Positions 11,411-23,105 of a stretch of 64,000 nucleotides of DNA are shown here, piece after piece. The notes beneath the pieces were generated by a model. The model did not search any database and was not told the DNA's origin. It worked only from the letters and a program-made list of their open reading frames with translations. Numbering within the stretch: position 1 is the stretch's first letter; every line of letters begins with the position of its first letter. Position numbers and translations under genes: made by a program. The stretch covers positions 226,389,770 to 226,453,769 of the forward strand of contig OX465595.1 in assembly GCA_950022295.1 (NCBI GenBank), read 5' to 3'. Source of the DNA: Bromus sterilis (lineage: Eukaryota; Streptophyta; Magnoliopsida; Poales; Poaceae).

Positions 11411-12929
11411 GAGAAGGCTAGAAAGAAAGGTTAGGGTTCTCGTCTTCATGACAGTCCGTCGATCCTCCGATGAGCTAGGGTGCTACCACCCTTAAAAGTA
11501 AAGCGACTTAGTCTTCAAAAGCTTGCTCCCTCGGCGAGATCCTCACACATAATCTTCAGACTCCATTGGGGCATGGAATTCTTCATCACAAGTGTGGGCT
11601 TCCAGTATCTTAATCCATCGATGACATTCTTCGTAAAGATTTCTCCTTCGGTCTTCGAGGTTCACGAATCCTCCTTTGAGGTTTCCATTCCTTAGCAAGA
11701 GAGTGTTCTTCCAAGTATTGAGACTTCCTGGCTGACAGCTCAGACGCCACTACTAAACAACTATCAATTTCTCTCTTGGTGTTCATCCAGAATATTATTA
11801 CGGGGTACCTGCGGGAAATGGTCTTGGTATATACTCACCGTATAACACAAATAGTAATCTCCTACAGGGGTCACACATTGTACCATTCTATGGTTCTGGC
11901 TTTAACATCGTCGTCTCTCAAACATAGGTAAGTCACTCTAGATTTACTATTCCGCATAGCAAGAGCAAACGATAAGAGTAGTCGTCATGGGGGCCAATCC
12001 ATTACGCACCCAAATCATTACCTTGTACATCGTTTAGCGAATCTCGTAGTCTAACACTCGGTCATCCTCACAAGCATTGCAGAAATCCTCCTTATCTTGA
12101 ACTGGGTCCAAATAAATCCATGGTTCTGCAAGCCAAAAAAACATCTATCGTTTATTCTCAACTCTCAGGTTTACGTAGCCTGCTATAAAACATGTACTGG
12201 TGGACTACAACTTTCTTCGAGGGTTCTCCCTTCGGCAAGATTGTGCTTGCTTGTCGTAAGATCTTGGCACGAGGGGTTAACTTTGAACTCAGCATTAAGT
12301 TGCATCCATATTTATTCCAGCCTTGACATTAGCAGCCATTGTAGTAGCTTCTTCAGTGTAGGGTTTGAGGTGAGAGGGAACAGAAACTAGAGAGATATGG
12401 ATACCCATACAAACATCACACTAGTTTTGGAAAATATAAGTTTTGATGTGTAGCTATCAGTAAAACAAGAAATGATAGCTCACAGAACGATCTAACGGTA
12501 GAAACTTGAATCTTCTAGGTCTTCAAGTCTTCAATGCTGGTAGCTTCAGTTTTGAAAAGTCGAAACAATCTTCATATCGTTGAGTCATTCGTCAAGTTAT
12601 TCTTCTTGTTGTTGTGTCTTCTTTAGTCTTGAAGCATACTAAATAGATGAGGGTCTAATGAAACGTAAACTTATTCTACTCTCATAGAAGAAACACAAAG
12701 GGCCACACACAACATCAAAACAAGACATAACAGGGTCAAGGCCACAAGCAAAACTTCACAAAACAATCATGACATAAAATATCTAGTTAATCACTAGCAA
12801 AACATGCATCGATACACATCTCCAACTAACTTAAAAAAAGTTCCACCGTACACTTAGTGCACACCACGAACGTCTATCCTCCAATAGCCAATTATAAGCT
12901 TCTTCAAGTCCGCACCCTTGCTTCCACGT

Positions 12930-13307
12930 TCACAACCTCTTCTTTCCCTTCAATTCGGGAAACATCTCGCGGTAGTGTCCCATGTTCCTACACCGAAAAC
13001 ACTGAATGTAGCTAATGTCCTTCTTTTTCTCCTTCACGGGTGCTTCCTTCAATTCTTGGATAACATTCTTCATTTCTTCATTTTGATGTTGAACCACATG
13101 TTTTGTCACGATGAAAAATTGACACCGAGCGGGGTAATGATTAGTTCCTTCACATGTAAAACAGGTTACTTGTGCAGGGGGACATTCTTCACCTAAGTGA
13201 ATTTCTTCACAGTGGGGACATCCATCTTGGTGTCCTTCATGGGAGTGTCCTACTTCCCCGCAAATTGTACAGGCACGGATCCTCTTAAGGGTTACCGTCC
13301 TTTGCAT
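12930..13307 (-). pseudogene. Multi-zinc-knuckle gag fragment
   Basis: A 125-codon open piece rich in Cys and His. It contains four knuckle-like units in a row: C-x2-C-x4-H-x8-C, C-x2-C-x3-H-x4-C, C-x2-C-x4-H-x4-C, and a final C-x2-C-x4-H-x4-F in which the last Cys is replaced by Phe. A Glu/Lys-rich linker separates the last two. Such units bind nucleic acid in retroelement nucleocapsids. The N-terminal capsid part is missing because the fragment stops at the junction at 13308. I do not recognise the family. It could also be a captured host CCHC protein, but the hairpin downstream favours a retroelement gag. Confidence 0.55.
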
Positions 13308-13308
13308 C

Positions 13309-13330
13309 GGGTTTAGGGTTTAGGGTTTAG
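13309..13330. repeat. Interstitial telomere-type repeat at a breakpoint
   Basis: Three consecutive units of the plant telomere repeat TTTAGGG, preceded by GGG. It lies exactly between the minus-strand gag fragment and the plus-strand integrase fragment, and neither neighbour explains it. Confidence 0.8.
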
Positions 13331-13331
13331 A

Positions 13332-14564
13332 TTTTGGTGGCCTAGCCTGAAGCGAGAGATAGCGCAGTTTATTGCTGTGTGTGATGTTTGCCAGAGAGTC
13401 AAGGCTGAGCATCAGAAGCCAGCAGGTTTGTTGCAGCCTTTGCCTATACCAGATTAGAAGTGGGAACCGATAGGTATGGACTTTATTACTGGTTTACCCA
13501 GGACTCGGTCAGGATATGATTCTATTTGGGTGATTGTTGATCGTTTGACCAAGGTTGCTCACTTCATTCCAGTAAAGACGACTTATAACAGTGCCAAGCT
13601 AGCCAAGATTTATATGTCCAGGATCGTGTGTTTGCATGGAGTTCCAAGCAAGGTTGTGTCTGATAGAGGTATTCAGTTTACTTCGAAGTTTTGGCGTCAG
13701 TTGCATGAGACCTTGGGCACTAGGCTGGAGTTCAGTACAGCGTTCCATCCTCAGACAGATGGGCAGACCGAGAGAGTCAATCAGATCTTGGAGGATATGT
13801 TGAGAGCTTGCGCGTTGGATTATGGTTCGAGTTGGGATGAAAACTTACCGTATGATGAGTTCTCATACAACAACAGTTACCAGGATAGTCTTCAGATGGC
13901 ACCATTTGAGTTACTGTATGGCAGGAAGTGCAGGACTCCGTTGATGTGGGATGCGGTAGGAGAGCGTTAGTTGTTTGGACCAGACCTGATCAGAGATGCC
14001 GAGGAGAAGGTCAAGTTGATCCGTGATAGACTGAAGATAGCACAGTCCAGGAAGAAGAGTTATGCAGATGCTAAGCGCAAGGATGTAACCTATGAGGTTG
14101 GAGACCGTGCGTATCTCAGAGTTTCACCAATTCGCGGAATCAAGAGGTTTGGAATCAAGGGTAAGTTAGCACCACATTTTGTGGGGCCTTACAAGATCTT
14201 GGAGCGCAGAGGAGAGGTAGCTTATCAGTTGGAGTTGCCAGAAGCTTTGTCAGGAGTTCATGATGTGTTTCACGTATCCCAGCTGAAGAAGTGTCATGCA
14301 GAGATGGCAGATATTCCTTTGAGAGATACAGTGCCACTTGAGGCAATTCAGTTGGAGAGTGACTTGACTTATGAGGAGGAACCTGTGAAGATTCTGGAGA
14401 CTGCCGAAAGAGTTACCCGCACCAAGACGATCAGACTATGCAAGATTCAGTGGGATCATCATACCGAAGAGGAAGCAACTTGGGAGCGTGAAGAAGATCT
14501 GAAGCAAGACCACCCGCATCTCTTTGCTAGCCAGCTCGAATCTCGAGGACGAGATTCATCTTAA
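13332..14564 (+). pseudogene. Integrase plus chromodomain fragment, Tekay type
   Basis: Carboxy-terminal pol piece of a chromovirus. It opens with the second half of the HHCC finger (C-D-V-C followed by Q-R-V-K). A TAG at 13455-13457 stands where related proteins have Trp. From ATG 13476 the integrase core follows with D in M-D-F-I, D in S-D-R-G and E in T-E-R-V-N. A second TAG at 13968-13970 breaks the frame after G-E-R. From 13971 the GPY/F-like region and a chromodomain with I-Q-W and E-A-T-W-E run to the stop at 14562-14564. Both stops are in the original frame and need only single base changes; the first is TGG to TAG, as expected from methyl-cytosine deamination on the other strand. Confidence 0.88.
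14538..14557 (+). promoter_or_regulatory. AGGA-loop hairpin inside the pol end
   Basis: GAATCTCG-AGGA-CGAGATTC, a perfect 8-bp stem. Here the hairpin lies within the last codons of pol, unlike 8126-8142 where it follows the stop. The 3' foot is 19 bases before the LTR start at 14577. Confidence 0.78.
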
Positions 14565-14574
14565 GGGGGGTAGG
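14563..14574 (+). promoter_or_regulatory. Polypurine tract
   Basis: AAGGGGGGTAGG directly before the LTR start TGTAACATCCC at 14577. Confidence 0.82.
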
Positions 14575-14576
14575 TT

Positions 14577-17465
14577 TGTAACATCCCAATTTTCTAAATT
14601 CGGATGTTAATAGATCATCATATGCATCTCATGCTGCTTCCGCATTTTTCTAGAGTTTTAAAATATTTTAAAACATTTTTCAACACATGGCAGTTCGCTG
14701 GAGAGGATATAACAGGACTTATCCCCTTTTTTAATATGTTGAAAAATAGTTTAAAATATTTTTTGAGACTTTTTAATTTTTCTTGGGAGTTATAAATATA
14801 TTCTAAAATTATTTTTGGAATTTATTTATACTTCCGAAAAGTTTTTAAATCAATTTTCGGAGTTTTCGGTATTTTTAAAATCCCAGAAAAGTATTTAAAA
14901 ATATTTAAAAAATAAGTTGCAATGTTTTTATTTTATTTTAATATTTTGGTCAAGCCAAAAATTCAATTTTATTATTTTAAAAATATTGGCGAAGACGGAA
15001 TTTTAAAATTAATTTCCGTGATTTTTCTAATATTGTTTTGGGCTTAATGGGCCTGGTCTGGGTTTTTTTTCCGCAGACCGATTTTGTATTTATCTCGGAT
15101 TTAAAAAAAGGATTAGGGGCTGGCTATAAATAACCCCGATTAGGGCTAAATTATTTTCTCTTAGCGTTTTAGGGTTAGCTCTAATTTAATCCGCGGGACC
15201 CGCCGCCGCCGACATCATCGGCGGAGTTTCGCTGGAGCATCGTCGGAGTTGCGTTTTTTCGCCGTTTTCGAGGTATCTTCGCGAGCTGCCGCCGCCTACG
15301 CCGTCCCTGTGCCCTAGCACCACCGCGCCTCCGCCCGTGCCACCTTGGCCGGCAGCCGCCGCCGCTCGCCGGAGCGAACCGGCCGGCCGGAGCGCCGCCA
15401 CCGCGCCATGGCCGCGAGCCGCCCCTGGCCGCTCATGCGCCGCGCGCCCTTGGCCGCCCGCGCCCGGCGGTGCCCCGCCCGCGCCTGGCCGCCCCTGCCC
15501 CGCCACCGGCCCCGGCCGGAGAGCCCGAGCCGAGCCGAGCTCCATGCCTCCATGGCCCCTGTGTCCGTGCCCGTGCCTGCGCGTGAGGAAGAAGAAGATT
15601 AGGAAAAAAAAGTCAAAACGCGTTTCTAAAAAAAACCAATTTTTTTTTCTTTCAGATCTGGATCCAAACCGCCCGGGGACCCGGTCGCGTTTTTCAGAAT
15701 TTTTTTATTTACGTACGGGTCCTTTTTACAGTAGAACACCCCGGTACCCCCGTTTTACACCTGATACCGTTTTCGCAAATACTTTTTAACCGTAACTCGG
15801 AATTGGGCGATTCCAGTTGCGTTGCGACTGTGTAGAAATTTCCTAGCCAGTAGACCTAGTGTTACAGAAGTTTGAAGTATTTAAATTTTCATCCCAAGCT
15901 GATCCAAATTTTAACGGCAGCCGTAACTTTTTACCGGTGCGCCCGTTTGCGCCGTTTCTTTTTGCGTTGGTTTGTATTTGACAAGTACTTTAAGTTTAGC
16001 TACTGTTAGGCAAGTTTTTCTACTGTTCTTTGAATGTTTATTATTGTTTGAGCATTTTGTATTGAATATATGATTGATTGGTGCTATGTTTGCTCGTATA
16101 GATTGTCCGGAGTGTGCCGCCTCGTTTTGTGAGGATTGTGACCGTCAGGACCAGCAAGAAGGCAAGTGATGCTTTGACCATACTCATACCTATATTTTCT
16201 ATATGCATTATGTTAAGGAATAGCACCCTATTGCATGATAGGTAGTTTATTATTCTGTTGCTGCAAAACCAGTTAGGATAGCCACATGTCTTGACTTGTC
16301 TACCGTAGATCAACCTAGCCGTGTTGTTGCTTTATTGCTATGCTTTATAGACGTGGTTTGGGTTGTGTAAAATTCATGGAGTGCATGTGAGATATTTAAT
16401 AACTTGTGTAGCAACTGTTTAATAAATAGAAATCACTTCTGAACGGGCAGGAAGTGCTTCCTGGGGGCTCGTTTCCTTATCGAAGGTCGAGACCAGGTTG
16501 TACCCCTAATGGTTGGTTTGGTGGTTGACAACACGTCATGGCGAGTACCCTCTGACGTAGTGGGCGCCGTCCAGGCTCAAAAAGATCAGACATACTTGGT
16601 GAGTATAAGCTTATGTGTACAGCCGCTGGCCATATGGGCTCTGGCTTAGTTCAGTATGATGTAGGAAACCTCTCCCTTGCAAACCTAGCAGATGTAGATG
16701 TGATAGGTGTTACCGGCTTGCCGTTGGGTGTAGGTGACCTCTTCTGAAAGACTTCGTCTCAATCTTCGGGTTGAGTCCAGCGGGGAAAGTGTACTAACCT
16801 CTGCAGAGTAAAAACTAATCATGATTAGCCGTGTCCCCGGTTATGGACATCCTTGAGCTACTAGACATTACTGTTACTGGAGGATCTTGACATATGAATC
16901 ACCTTAATAATTTGAGTGGGCAAGATTAAATAAGGGTGTGGTGTTGGAATTGGTGTGCCCAGTTCGTTCTTTAGTAGTAAGTTCAACTTAAATTTTTGAC
17001 TAGTTTAGTTCAGGAGAAAATTGGCTTTCTGCAAAACAAAACCATAAGCCTTTCCTTTGACTTACCTTGCATGTAGTTGTAGGTCCTTTATATAAACTTT
17101 TTCCGTGTCACTTGCCGTACAAATCAGATGTACTGACTCGTTGTCGGGCTGTAACCTTCGGTGTTGCAGGTTTTTCAGATGATCAGTAAGGTGCGTTTAG
17201 GGGTTGCGAGTCTACACTCAGCATGTTCGCATGTGGCTGTTGATGGGACTCCACGTTATTTGCTTTTGCTTCCGCTATATTTATATTGAATAAGCTAGCC
17301 TTGAGCTATGCAACTTGTTATTTATTTACTCTGGATCATACGTTGTAATAATGATGCACTTGTACTTTGATATACATCTATAATACTGTGTGTGCCAGTG
17401 AGTTCGATCCAGGGACTGGCACTTGAACACAGAGACTTCAATTCTTTGTGAATTGGGTCGCTACA
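14577..17465 (+). repeat. LTR of the second Tekay-type element
   Basis: Begins TGTAACATCCC after the polypurine tract and ends GGGTCGCTACA. A TATA motif CTATAAATA lies at 15124-15132, followed by a GC-rich transcribed-leader-like stretch (15186-15600) that is open on both strands without coding evidence. Positions about 16090-17465 are repeated at 17895-19252. Confidence 0.8.
15124..15132 (+). promoter_or_regulatory. TATA box of the LTR promoter
   Basis: CTATAAATA about 550 bases into the LTR, followed some 50 bases later by a GC-rich leader. Position and context fit the retroelement's own promoter. Confidence 0.5.
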
Positions 17466-17467
17466 GA

Positions 17468-17475
17468 TGGTATCA
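17468..17475 (+). promoter_or_regulatory. Degenerate primer binding site after an LTR
   Basis: TGGTATCA two bases after the LTR end, then CTCG where the intact site has GAGC. It shows that the LTR at 14577-17465 also served as a 5' LTR. Confidence 0.6.
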
Positions 17476-17894
17476 CTCGTTCCATGTACCTTCTGTTTAT
17501 ATCCTGTGTACACAAAAATTCACAAGTTTATTGATCTGTTTAAATTCAAATTCAATTCAATTTTGCACCTGGTACGACCTGTGTTGTAGTATTCCGTTTC
17601 ACGTGATTCTTTTTTCATATTGGATCATATGAGACATCTTATCGGCAATATCCACACACCATTCATATTGCTATGATCTTTACCTTGATTTCATAAAGCC
17701 TTGATCATAATTTTTGTATCGACAATTCCTTATCCGTTGACTCTCTCGAGTTCACGTTCCACCGATCACCTTCGGGCACATCCACACCTTTGCACTTCAA
17801 AACCTTTTTGTTTTGTTGCTAAAACCTTAGTGATTGTTTTGTTGATCTTATGTTGTGTCTTTGTGGTGTGATTGCTTATTGAGTTATTTCGTTG
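17476..17894 (+). other. Leader or diverged LTR sequence, no gene
   Basis: AT-rich stretch between the primer-like site and the second LTR copy. It may be 5' leader, or the more diverged beginning of the second LTR; similarity to 14577-16090 is too weak to decide by eye. No coding features. Confidence 0.4.
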
Positions 17895-19252
17895 ATGATA
17901 GATTGCTCGGAGTGTGACGAGTAGAGTTGACTGGAACGTGAGAGCGAAGATCTTCATCGAATGTATAAGGCAAGTGATGCTTTGACCATACTCATACCTA
18001 TATTTTCTATATGCATTATGTTAGGAAATATCACTCTATTGCATGATAGGTAGTTTATTTTACTGTTGCTGCAAAACCAGTTAGGATAGCCACATGTTTT
18101 GACTTGTCTACCGTAGAATAACCTAGCCGTGTTGTTACTTTATTGCTATGCTTTGTAGACGAGGTTGGGCTGTGAGAATTCATGGAGTGCATGTGAGCTA
18201 TTTAATAAACCGTGTAGCAACTTTATAATAAATAGAAATCACTTCTGGACGGGCGGGTTGCATCCCGGTAGTTGTGCCTTGTCTAAGGACAGTGCCGGGG
18301 TTAAATGCACCCAATGGTTGTTTTGGTGGTGAATCGGGTGCGTCATGGAGAGTACCCTCTGACGCAGTGGGCGCTGTCCAGGCTCAAAAAGATCAGAAGG
18401 CAATATTACTAGTAGCTTCCGTGTACAGCCACTGGCTATATGGGCTCTAGCTTAGCACGAGTACGTTGTGGGGAACCTGGCCCTGGTAGCTAGCTGATGT
18501 AGATGTGTTGTTAGGTGTACCGACTACCAAAGGGTGGAAGCAACCTCTTCAGAAAGTCTTTGTCTCAATCTGCGGGTTGAGTCCAGTGGGGAAAGTGTAC
18601 AACCTCTGCAGAGTGTATAAACTGATCATGATTAGCCGTGTCCACGGTTACGGACGAACTTTCAGCAACTAGTCAGTACTTTTGATGAATGATCTTGACA
18701 GATGAACACTTAATAATAATTTGGTTGGGGCAAGAGTAGCATGGGTTGCTGTGTGTTTCAAGTAGTAAGTTCAATTTAAAATTTCGACTAGTTTAGGTCA
18801 GGAGAAAATTGGCTTTCAGCAAAACTAAAACCATAAGCCTTTCCTTTGACTTACCTTGCATGTAGTTGTAGGTCCTTTATATAAACTTTTCCGTGTCACT
18901 TGCCGTACAAATCAGATGTATTGACCCGTTGTCGGGCTGTAACCTTCGGTGTTGCAGGTTTTTCAGACGATCAGTAAGGTGCGTTTAGGGGTTGCGAGTC
19001 TACACTCAGCATGTTCGCATGTGGCTGTTGATGGACTCCACGTTACTTGCTTTTGCTTCCGCTATATTTATATTGAATAAGCTAGCCTTGAGCTATGCAA
19101 CTTGTTATTTATTTACTCTGGATCATACGTTGTAATAATGATGCACTTGTACTTTGCTATACATCTATGATACTGTGTGTGCCAGCGAGTTCGATCCAAG
19201 GACTGGCACTTGAGCACAGAGACTTCAATTCTGTGAGAATTGGGTCGTTACA
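17895..19252 (+). repeat. Partial second LTR of the Tekay-type element
   Basis: Repeats about 16090-17465 with frequent substitutions and small indels, and ends in GGGTCGTTACA. The first ~1.5 kb of the LTR is missing or too diverged to see. The end at 19252 is a clean LTR terminus abutting Athila sequence. Confidence 0.75.
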
Positions 19253-20407
19253 CCAGCTTGTAGCGACATAGTGCTATGTGTACAATGCTTTCTCAGTAGT
19301 TCATGCCCGATTCAATGGTGCTTTGTTGCTCTGCATGATTATGACCGTTATTGCTCTCTAGTTGGTCTCTTCCCCATCTTTTTTCTAGCCTTCGCCTTTA
19401 CTAGGCGGAATTTTGCTTGTGCATCCAAAATCCTTGAAACAAGTTACGCCATATGAGTCCACCATACCTTCCTATATATGGTATTTATCGGCCGTCCTAG
19501 CGAAGACTTTCTTGTACAATCTCAAAACTATTCAAATGCACTTCTCTTTTTTGTATCCGTACAAGCTCTGGAGCATTAGGGGCAATCATTATTTTCCATG
19601 CTAAAAATATTTTACTCCTTGACAAAGTTTGATCTAGTCAAATTTATGAGGAAGAGGCCGGTCTGGAGAATGCCCAGTTCTCACTTGTTTTAAAATTTAT
19701 AAAACTTACACTTTCCCCCATACTTGATAAAAAATGAAAGGCACACCGCAACTCATTGCTAGCCAAAGATTTTCCATGATTGGTGGAAGGGAAACATGAG
19801 TGTAGTCACCATAAAAAAACATGGGAACCGCCATTAATATGGTTGGTATGGAAGATGTTGAGAACCTTTACCGTTACCGTTGACTTGAAATTTACTCTCT
19901 AAAAAAAACCTTTTACCTCTATTTTCAAAACCATGAGCTCTAGTACTTGTTTAGTCTTTGCTTCCAGCCACGGGTTTTCAACCTTTCCATCAAAAGCCAT
20001 GGTTCCAAAGTATTGAGAGTATAATTTTCATTCTGAGTGTAGTGTGCATTGTCCCAAAGTACCACATTGTCTTTTGCATGATTGTGATATTACTCATTCT
20101 GAAATATTTATTTCTAGTCTCCTCTAAAACTCCGAAGGAGCTTCTGCATTTATGTTTTTCTTCACTCAAGGAGGCTAGCGAGATACCACTCTAGTATGTT
20201 CAAGTCATTTGCATCGTGATCCTGTCTTGATTTTCAGTAGCACATTATTCATTCTTGGTTGTTTGAAACTTTTCACATGAATGAAGGATTGCTTCATGCA
20301 TTGTCTTTGTATCATTATTCCAACACTTGCTAGTTTTCTTATATGCATCTAATGAAACAAAAGAGTTTTTCAAAGTTTTCTTTGTCGCATCCAGTTCGTT
20401 GTACTGA

Positions 20408-20427
20408 ATTGCTTGGGCACAAGAAAT
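20408..20427 (+). promoter_or_regulatory. Decayed hairpin before polypurine tract
   Basis: ATTGCTTG-GGCA-CAAGAAAT. It is the same as the hairpin at 41278-41297 except for one stem mismatch and a changed loop. The 3' foot is 19 bases before the LTR at 20447. Confidence 0.6.
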
Positions 20428-20446
20428 ATGCTAAGCTCGGGGGTGT

Positions 20447-21844
20447 TGATACGTCTCAAACGTGTCGAATTTTCCAAACACTTTTGCTATTGTTTTGGCC
20501 TCATTCTTGCATGATTTGAATGAAACTAACCCGGACTGACGTTGTTTTCAGCAGATTTGCCTGTATGGTTTTATCGTGTGCAGGAAAATTGATTTTTAGG
20601 TGTCCCTGAAATTCCAGTAAAAATAGAGAAAATCCACGCACTGGGAGGAACCAATGGTCAGAAGAGGGTCCAGAGGGGGGCCATCCCTGGCCCAAGCGGC
20701 CAGGTGGAGCGGCCAAGCCCCTGGTCGTACCAGGATGGCGCCTGGTGGGGCCCACCTCCTCTGGTGCCCTACCTTGACTCCTATTTTTACTCGAGACAGA
20801 GAAATCCCAGAACAGAATTCATTTTGCCAATTCTCATCGCGGAGCCGCCGCCACCCTCTTTTCTTCTCCGGGAGAGCTAATTTGGAGGCTACTTTGGCCT
20901 CCGGTGAGGGGAAATCGTCGCCATCGTCATCACCATCGCCACTCCATCACCCGTCCATGACTTATCCTCTCATGTGCGAGTAATTCCCTGTTGTAGGAAA
21001 AGGGGATGGTAGGGATTGGATGAGTTAGATCATGTAATAGTTCATCATATTGTTGGCGGCATGTTGCCTATCATCTACTATGGTGTTTATCATTTTTACT
21101 ACTAGTTGGTTCTCTTCATGTTTGTCACTTTGGGCCCGAGTGCCATGGTTTTAGATCTGAACGCTATCTGTTTTCATGAATATATTTGTGTTCTTGATCC
21201 TATCTACGAGTTGTATGCACCTATATAGTCTTGAACCGGCGATCCCAATGGTGACAGCTTGGGACACCAAAGGGGATGGAGTATAATTTGAGGATTGCAT
21301 GTATCCATTTATTGTTAATGCTTTGTTCTGGTGCTCTTTGATAGGAGCACCTTAATCTCCGTAATTTTCTTTTGGCCACATTTGTAACGGGATGGTAGGA
21401 TAAAAGATGTTTTGCAAAGTTCTTATTGCAAGAACGTACAACTACTTTGGGATACATGCCTAATGTTTGATATTTTCTTAGATGATCATTTCTTTTCTGT
21501 GTGCCTTGCCCCGAGTTAATTACATGTTATCTCTCATCCCTGTAGTGCCCAACCATCCATTTCCCTAGCCTACAGTGTTTTAATTCTGCTGGTTACAAGT
21601 TACTTTACTTTTGTTGTTTTACTATCGTTGCCTTGCCACCACTACTTCTGTTGCCACCATCACTTCCGTATCACCGTTACTACTAATATCTCGTTGCCAA
21701 GCAATTATCTTTCAGATGCGGTTGAATTGACAAATCTACTGTTAAATCTTTTAAATATCCTTTGGCTCCCCTTGTGTCGAATCTAGAAATTGGGTTATCT
21801 TACCCGCGAAGACTGTTGCGATCCCCTACACTTGTGGGTTATCA
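20447..21844 (+). repeat. Athila-like 3' LTR, 1398 bp
   Basis: Begins TGATACGTC and ends GGGTTATCA, inverted ends TGATA/TATCA. It is homologous over its length, inverted, to 39859-41258. Family resemblance is to Triticeae Sabrina/WHAM-type LTRs, from memory of the terminus only. Confidence 0.82.
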
Positions 21845-22070
21845 CCAAGACTGGAAACTTTCTTGAGAAATAATTTCTGTCGAAAGAATTGAGTGGGAGG
21901 AAAATAGACCTCGATAAAGTGATTGACCAATTACACCAAATGGAAGATACGGTAATAGAACTTTTTCTGGAACCGCCTTCCACAATGGGAGCTGAAGAAA
22001 ATGGCCAAAATGACATTCATAACGATCATGACATACATGATGATCATGATGATAATTAAGAGGAACCTAT
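21845..22070 (+). pseudogene. Copia pol fragment, integrase/RT linker (left half)
   Basis: A short coding remnant on the plus strand. One frame, with two stops, reads F-L-E-K, then F-L-S-K-E and an acidic His/Asp-rich tail. That resembles the spacer between integrase and reverse transcriptase in Angela/BARE-type Copia elements. Its last five bases, CCTAT at 22066-22070, recur at 38737-38741, where the Copia reading resumes with the R-R-S-S-R-I-R motif that normally follows this spacer. The two halves were therefore one gene before the long-LTR element inserted. Confidence 0.65.
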
Positions 22071-22818
22071 TGTAAGGCCCGGTATGCGGTACTGTTTCAG
22101 ATCTGGACGTTTCTGCCCAGACCCGAGGACGAAGCACATATCGGACCCACTGCGACATATGACGACGACATATGTCTCGGATTTTAACATGATATCACAA
22201 CATTGTAGCTACAAGGATACAACATCTCATACAATCGGCATACAACTTCCTTAAATACATTACATCAGCAGAAGATATATGTCTGAGTACAGACTACAAT
22301 CAAATGCCTAATGGAAAAGGTAAAACGCACCATTCCCGTAACCACACGGGTCCAGGCTCTCCGCTGGGATCCGCCTAACTAGATGTCGTCGAGTATCCGT
22401 GAAGGCGTCCAGAAGAATGGTCGTCAAGCTCCTCTGTAGTCCAAGATCGTTTTCATAACATGCGTAAAAGAGAGCAGAAGGGGTGAGATATATCAATAAG
22501 TCTTGTAACTAACTTCTCATGGTAAGATGGGGGTAGTGGTTGAGGTTGCAGCCGCACTAGCAATATATGAGTGGCTAACGTTCTATTTAGAGTAAGATGA
22601 GAAGCCAAGCATTCGATTAGGAATCGCCTCCAACAAGTCTTCTATCAGCTACTTACGCAAACATAACACCTATCTTATCCTTGTCCTCCCCTTCGCATCC
22701 CAACGAAGAAGAAGAAGTCAAGGCACACACACGTTGATCAAGTTATTAAGATTATCTCAATTGTTGTTGTCTATGAACAAGGAGTAGGTCTCAAGTCGTC
22801 CATAACCGTGGACACGGC
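22071..22818 (-). repeat. Solo LTR, left piece
   Basis: Matches 24728-25515 with moderate divergence. It ends at the shared CCGTGGACACGGCT, after which a Copia LTR starts with TGTTGGATATG. Confidence 0.82.
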
Positions 22819-23105
22819 TGTTGGATATGTGCCCTAGAGGAAAATTAATAAAGATTTTTGTCACATATCCGTTTTATTCATAATAGGTTTTATACTACCG
22901 TAGTTTAACTCGGGTAAACTATCTCATTGGGCAATTGATTGATCAAGCTTTCCTGGTCCTGGCGACACTTCAGTCCATTGAAAATGAGGTCATATCATTG
23001 GGAGAATGATGTGATGGACACACACCAATCCAATACATAGAGGAAGGGAAAATATTATTGGATCACCCTAGATTAACATAGCCTATGATCACAACGAAGA
23101 TGACA
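22819..23105 (+). repeat. Copia LTR fragment
   Basis: Starts TGTTGGATATGTGCCCTAG, which resembles the 5' terminus of Angela/WIS-type Copia LTRs. It passes without a clear terminus into Athila-like LTR sequence near 23105; the right boundary is an estimate. No other part of this Copia element is attached. Confidence 0.6.

Larger units (their letters stand above)
11376..13308 (-). mobile_element. Gag-only Gypsy fragment (minus strand)
   Basis: A minus-strand piece lying between the broken Tekay 3' LTR and a telomere-like junction. It reads, in minus direction, a zinc-knuckle gag end (13307-12930), about 1.5 kb without coding sense, and then the hairpin typical of a Gypsy 3' end (11410-11391). 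The polypurine tract and LTR are cut off at 11376. There is no pol, so it derives from a non-autonomous or internally deleted element. The right side is cut at 13308/13309. Confidence 0.6.
13331..19252 (+). mobile_element. Truncated second Tekay-type element with LTR array
   Basis: Starts inside the integrase zinc finger at the telomere-like junction. It continues through integrase core and chromodomain (to 14564), hairpin, polypurine tract, a full LTR (14577-17465), a primer-site-like motif, about 430 bases, and a partial LTR ending in TTACA at 19252. Gag, protease, RT and RNase H are missing. LTR followed by primer site followed by LTR is the order expected of a recombined tandem copy, not of a simple insertion. 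Confidence 0.75.
19253..21844 (+). mobile_element. 3' end of Athila-like element (plus strand)
   Basis: Internal 3' region (19253-20446) and 3' LTR (20447-21844) of a plus-strand Athila-type element. The same sequence, inverted, occupies 39859-42701, where the element is more complete. It starts abruptly at 19253 against a Tekay LTR terminus. No protein is encoded in this part. Confidence 0.8.
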
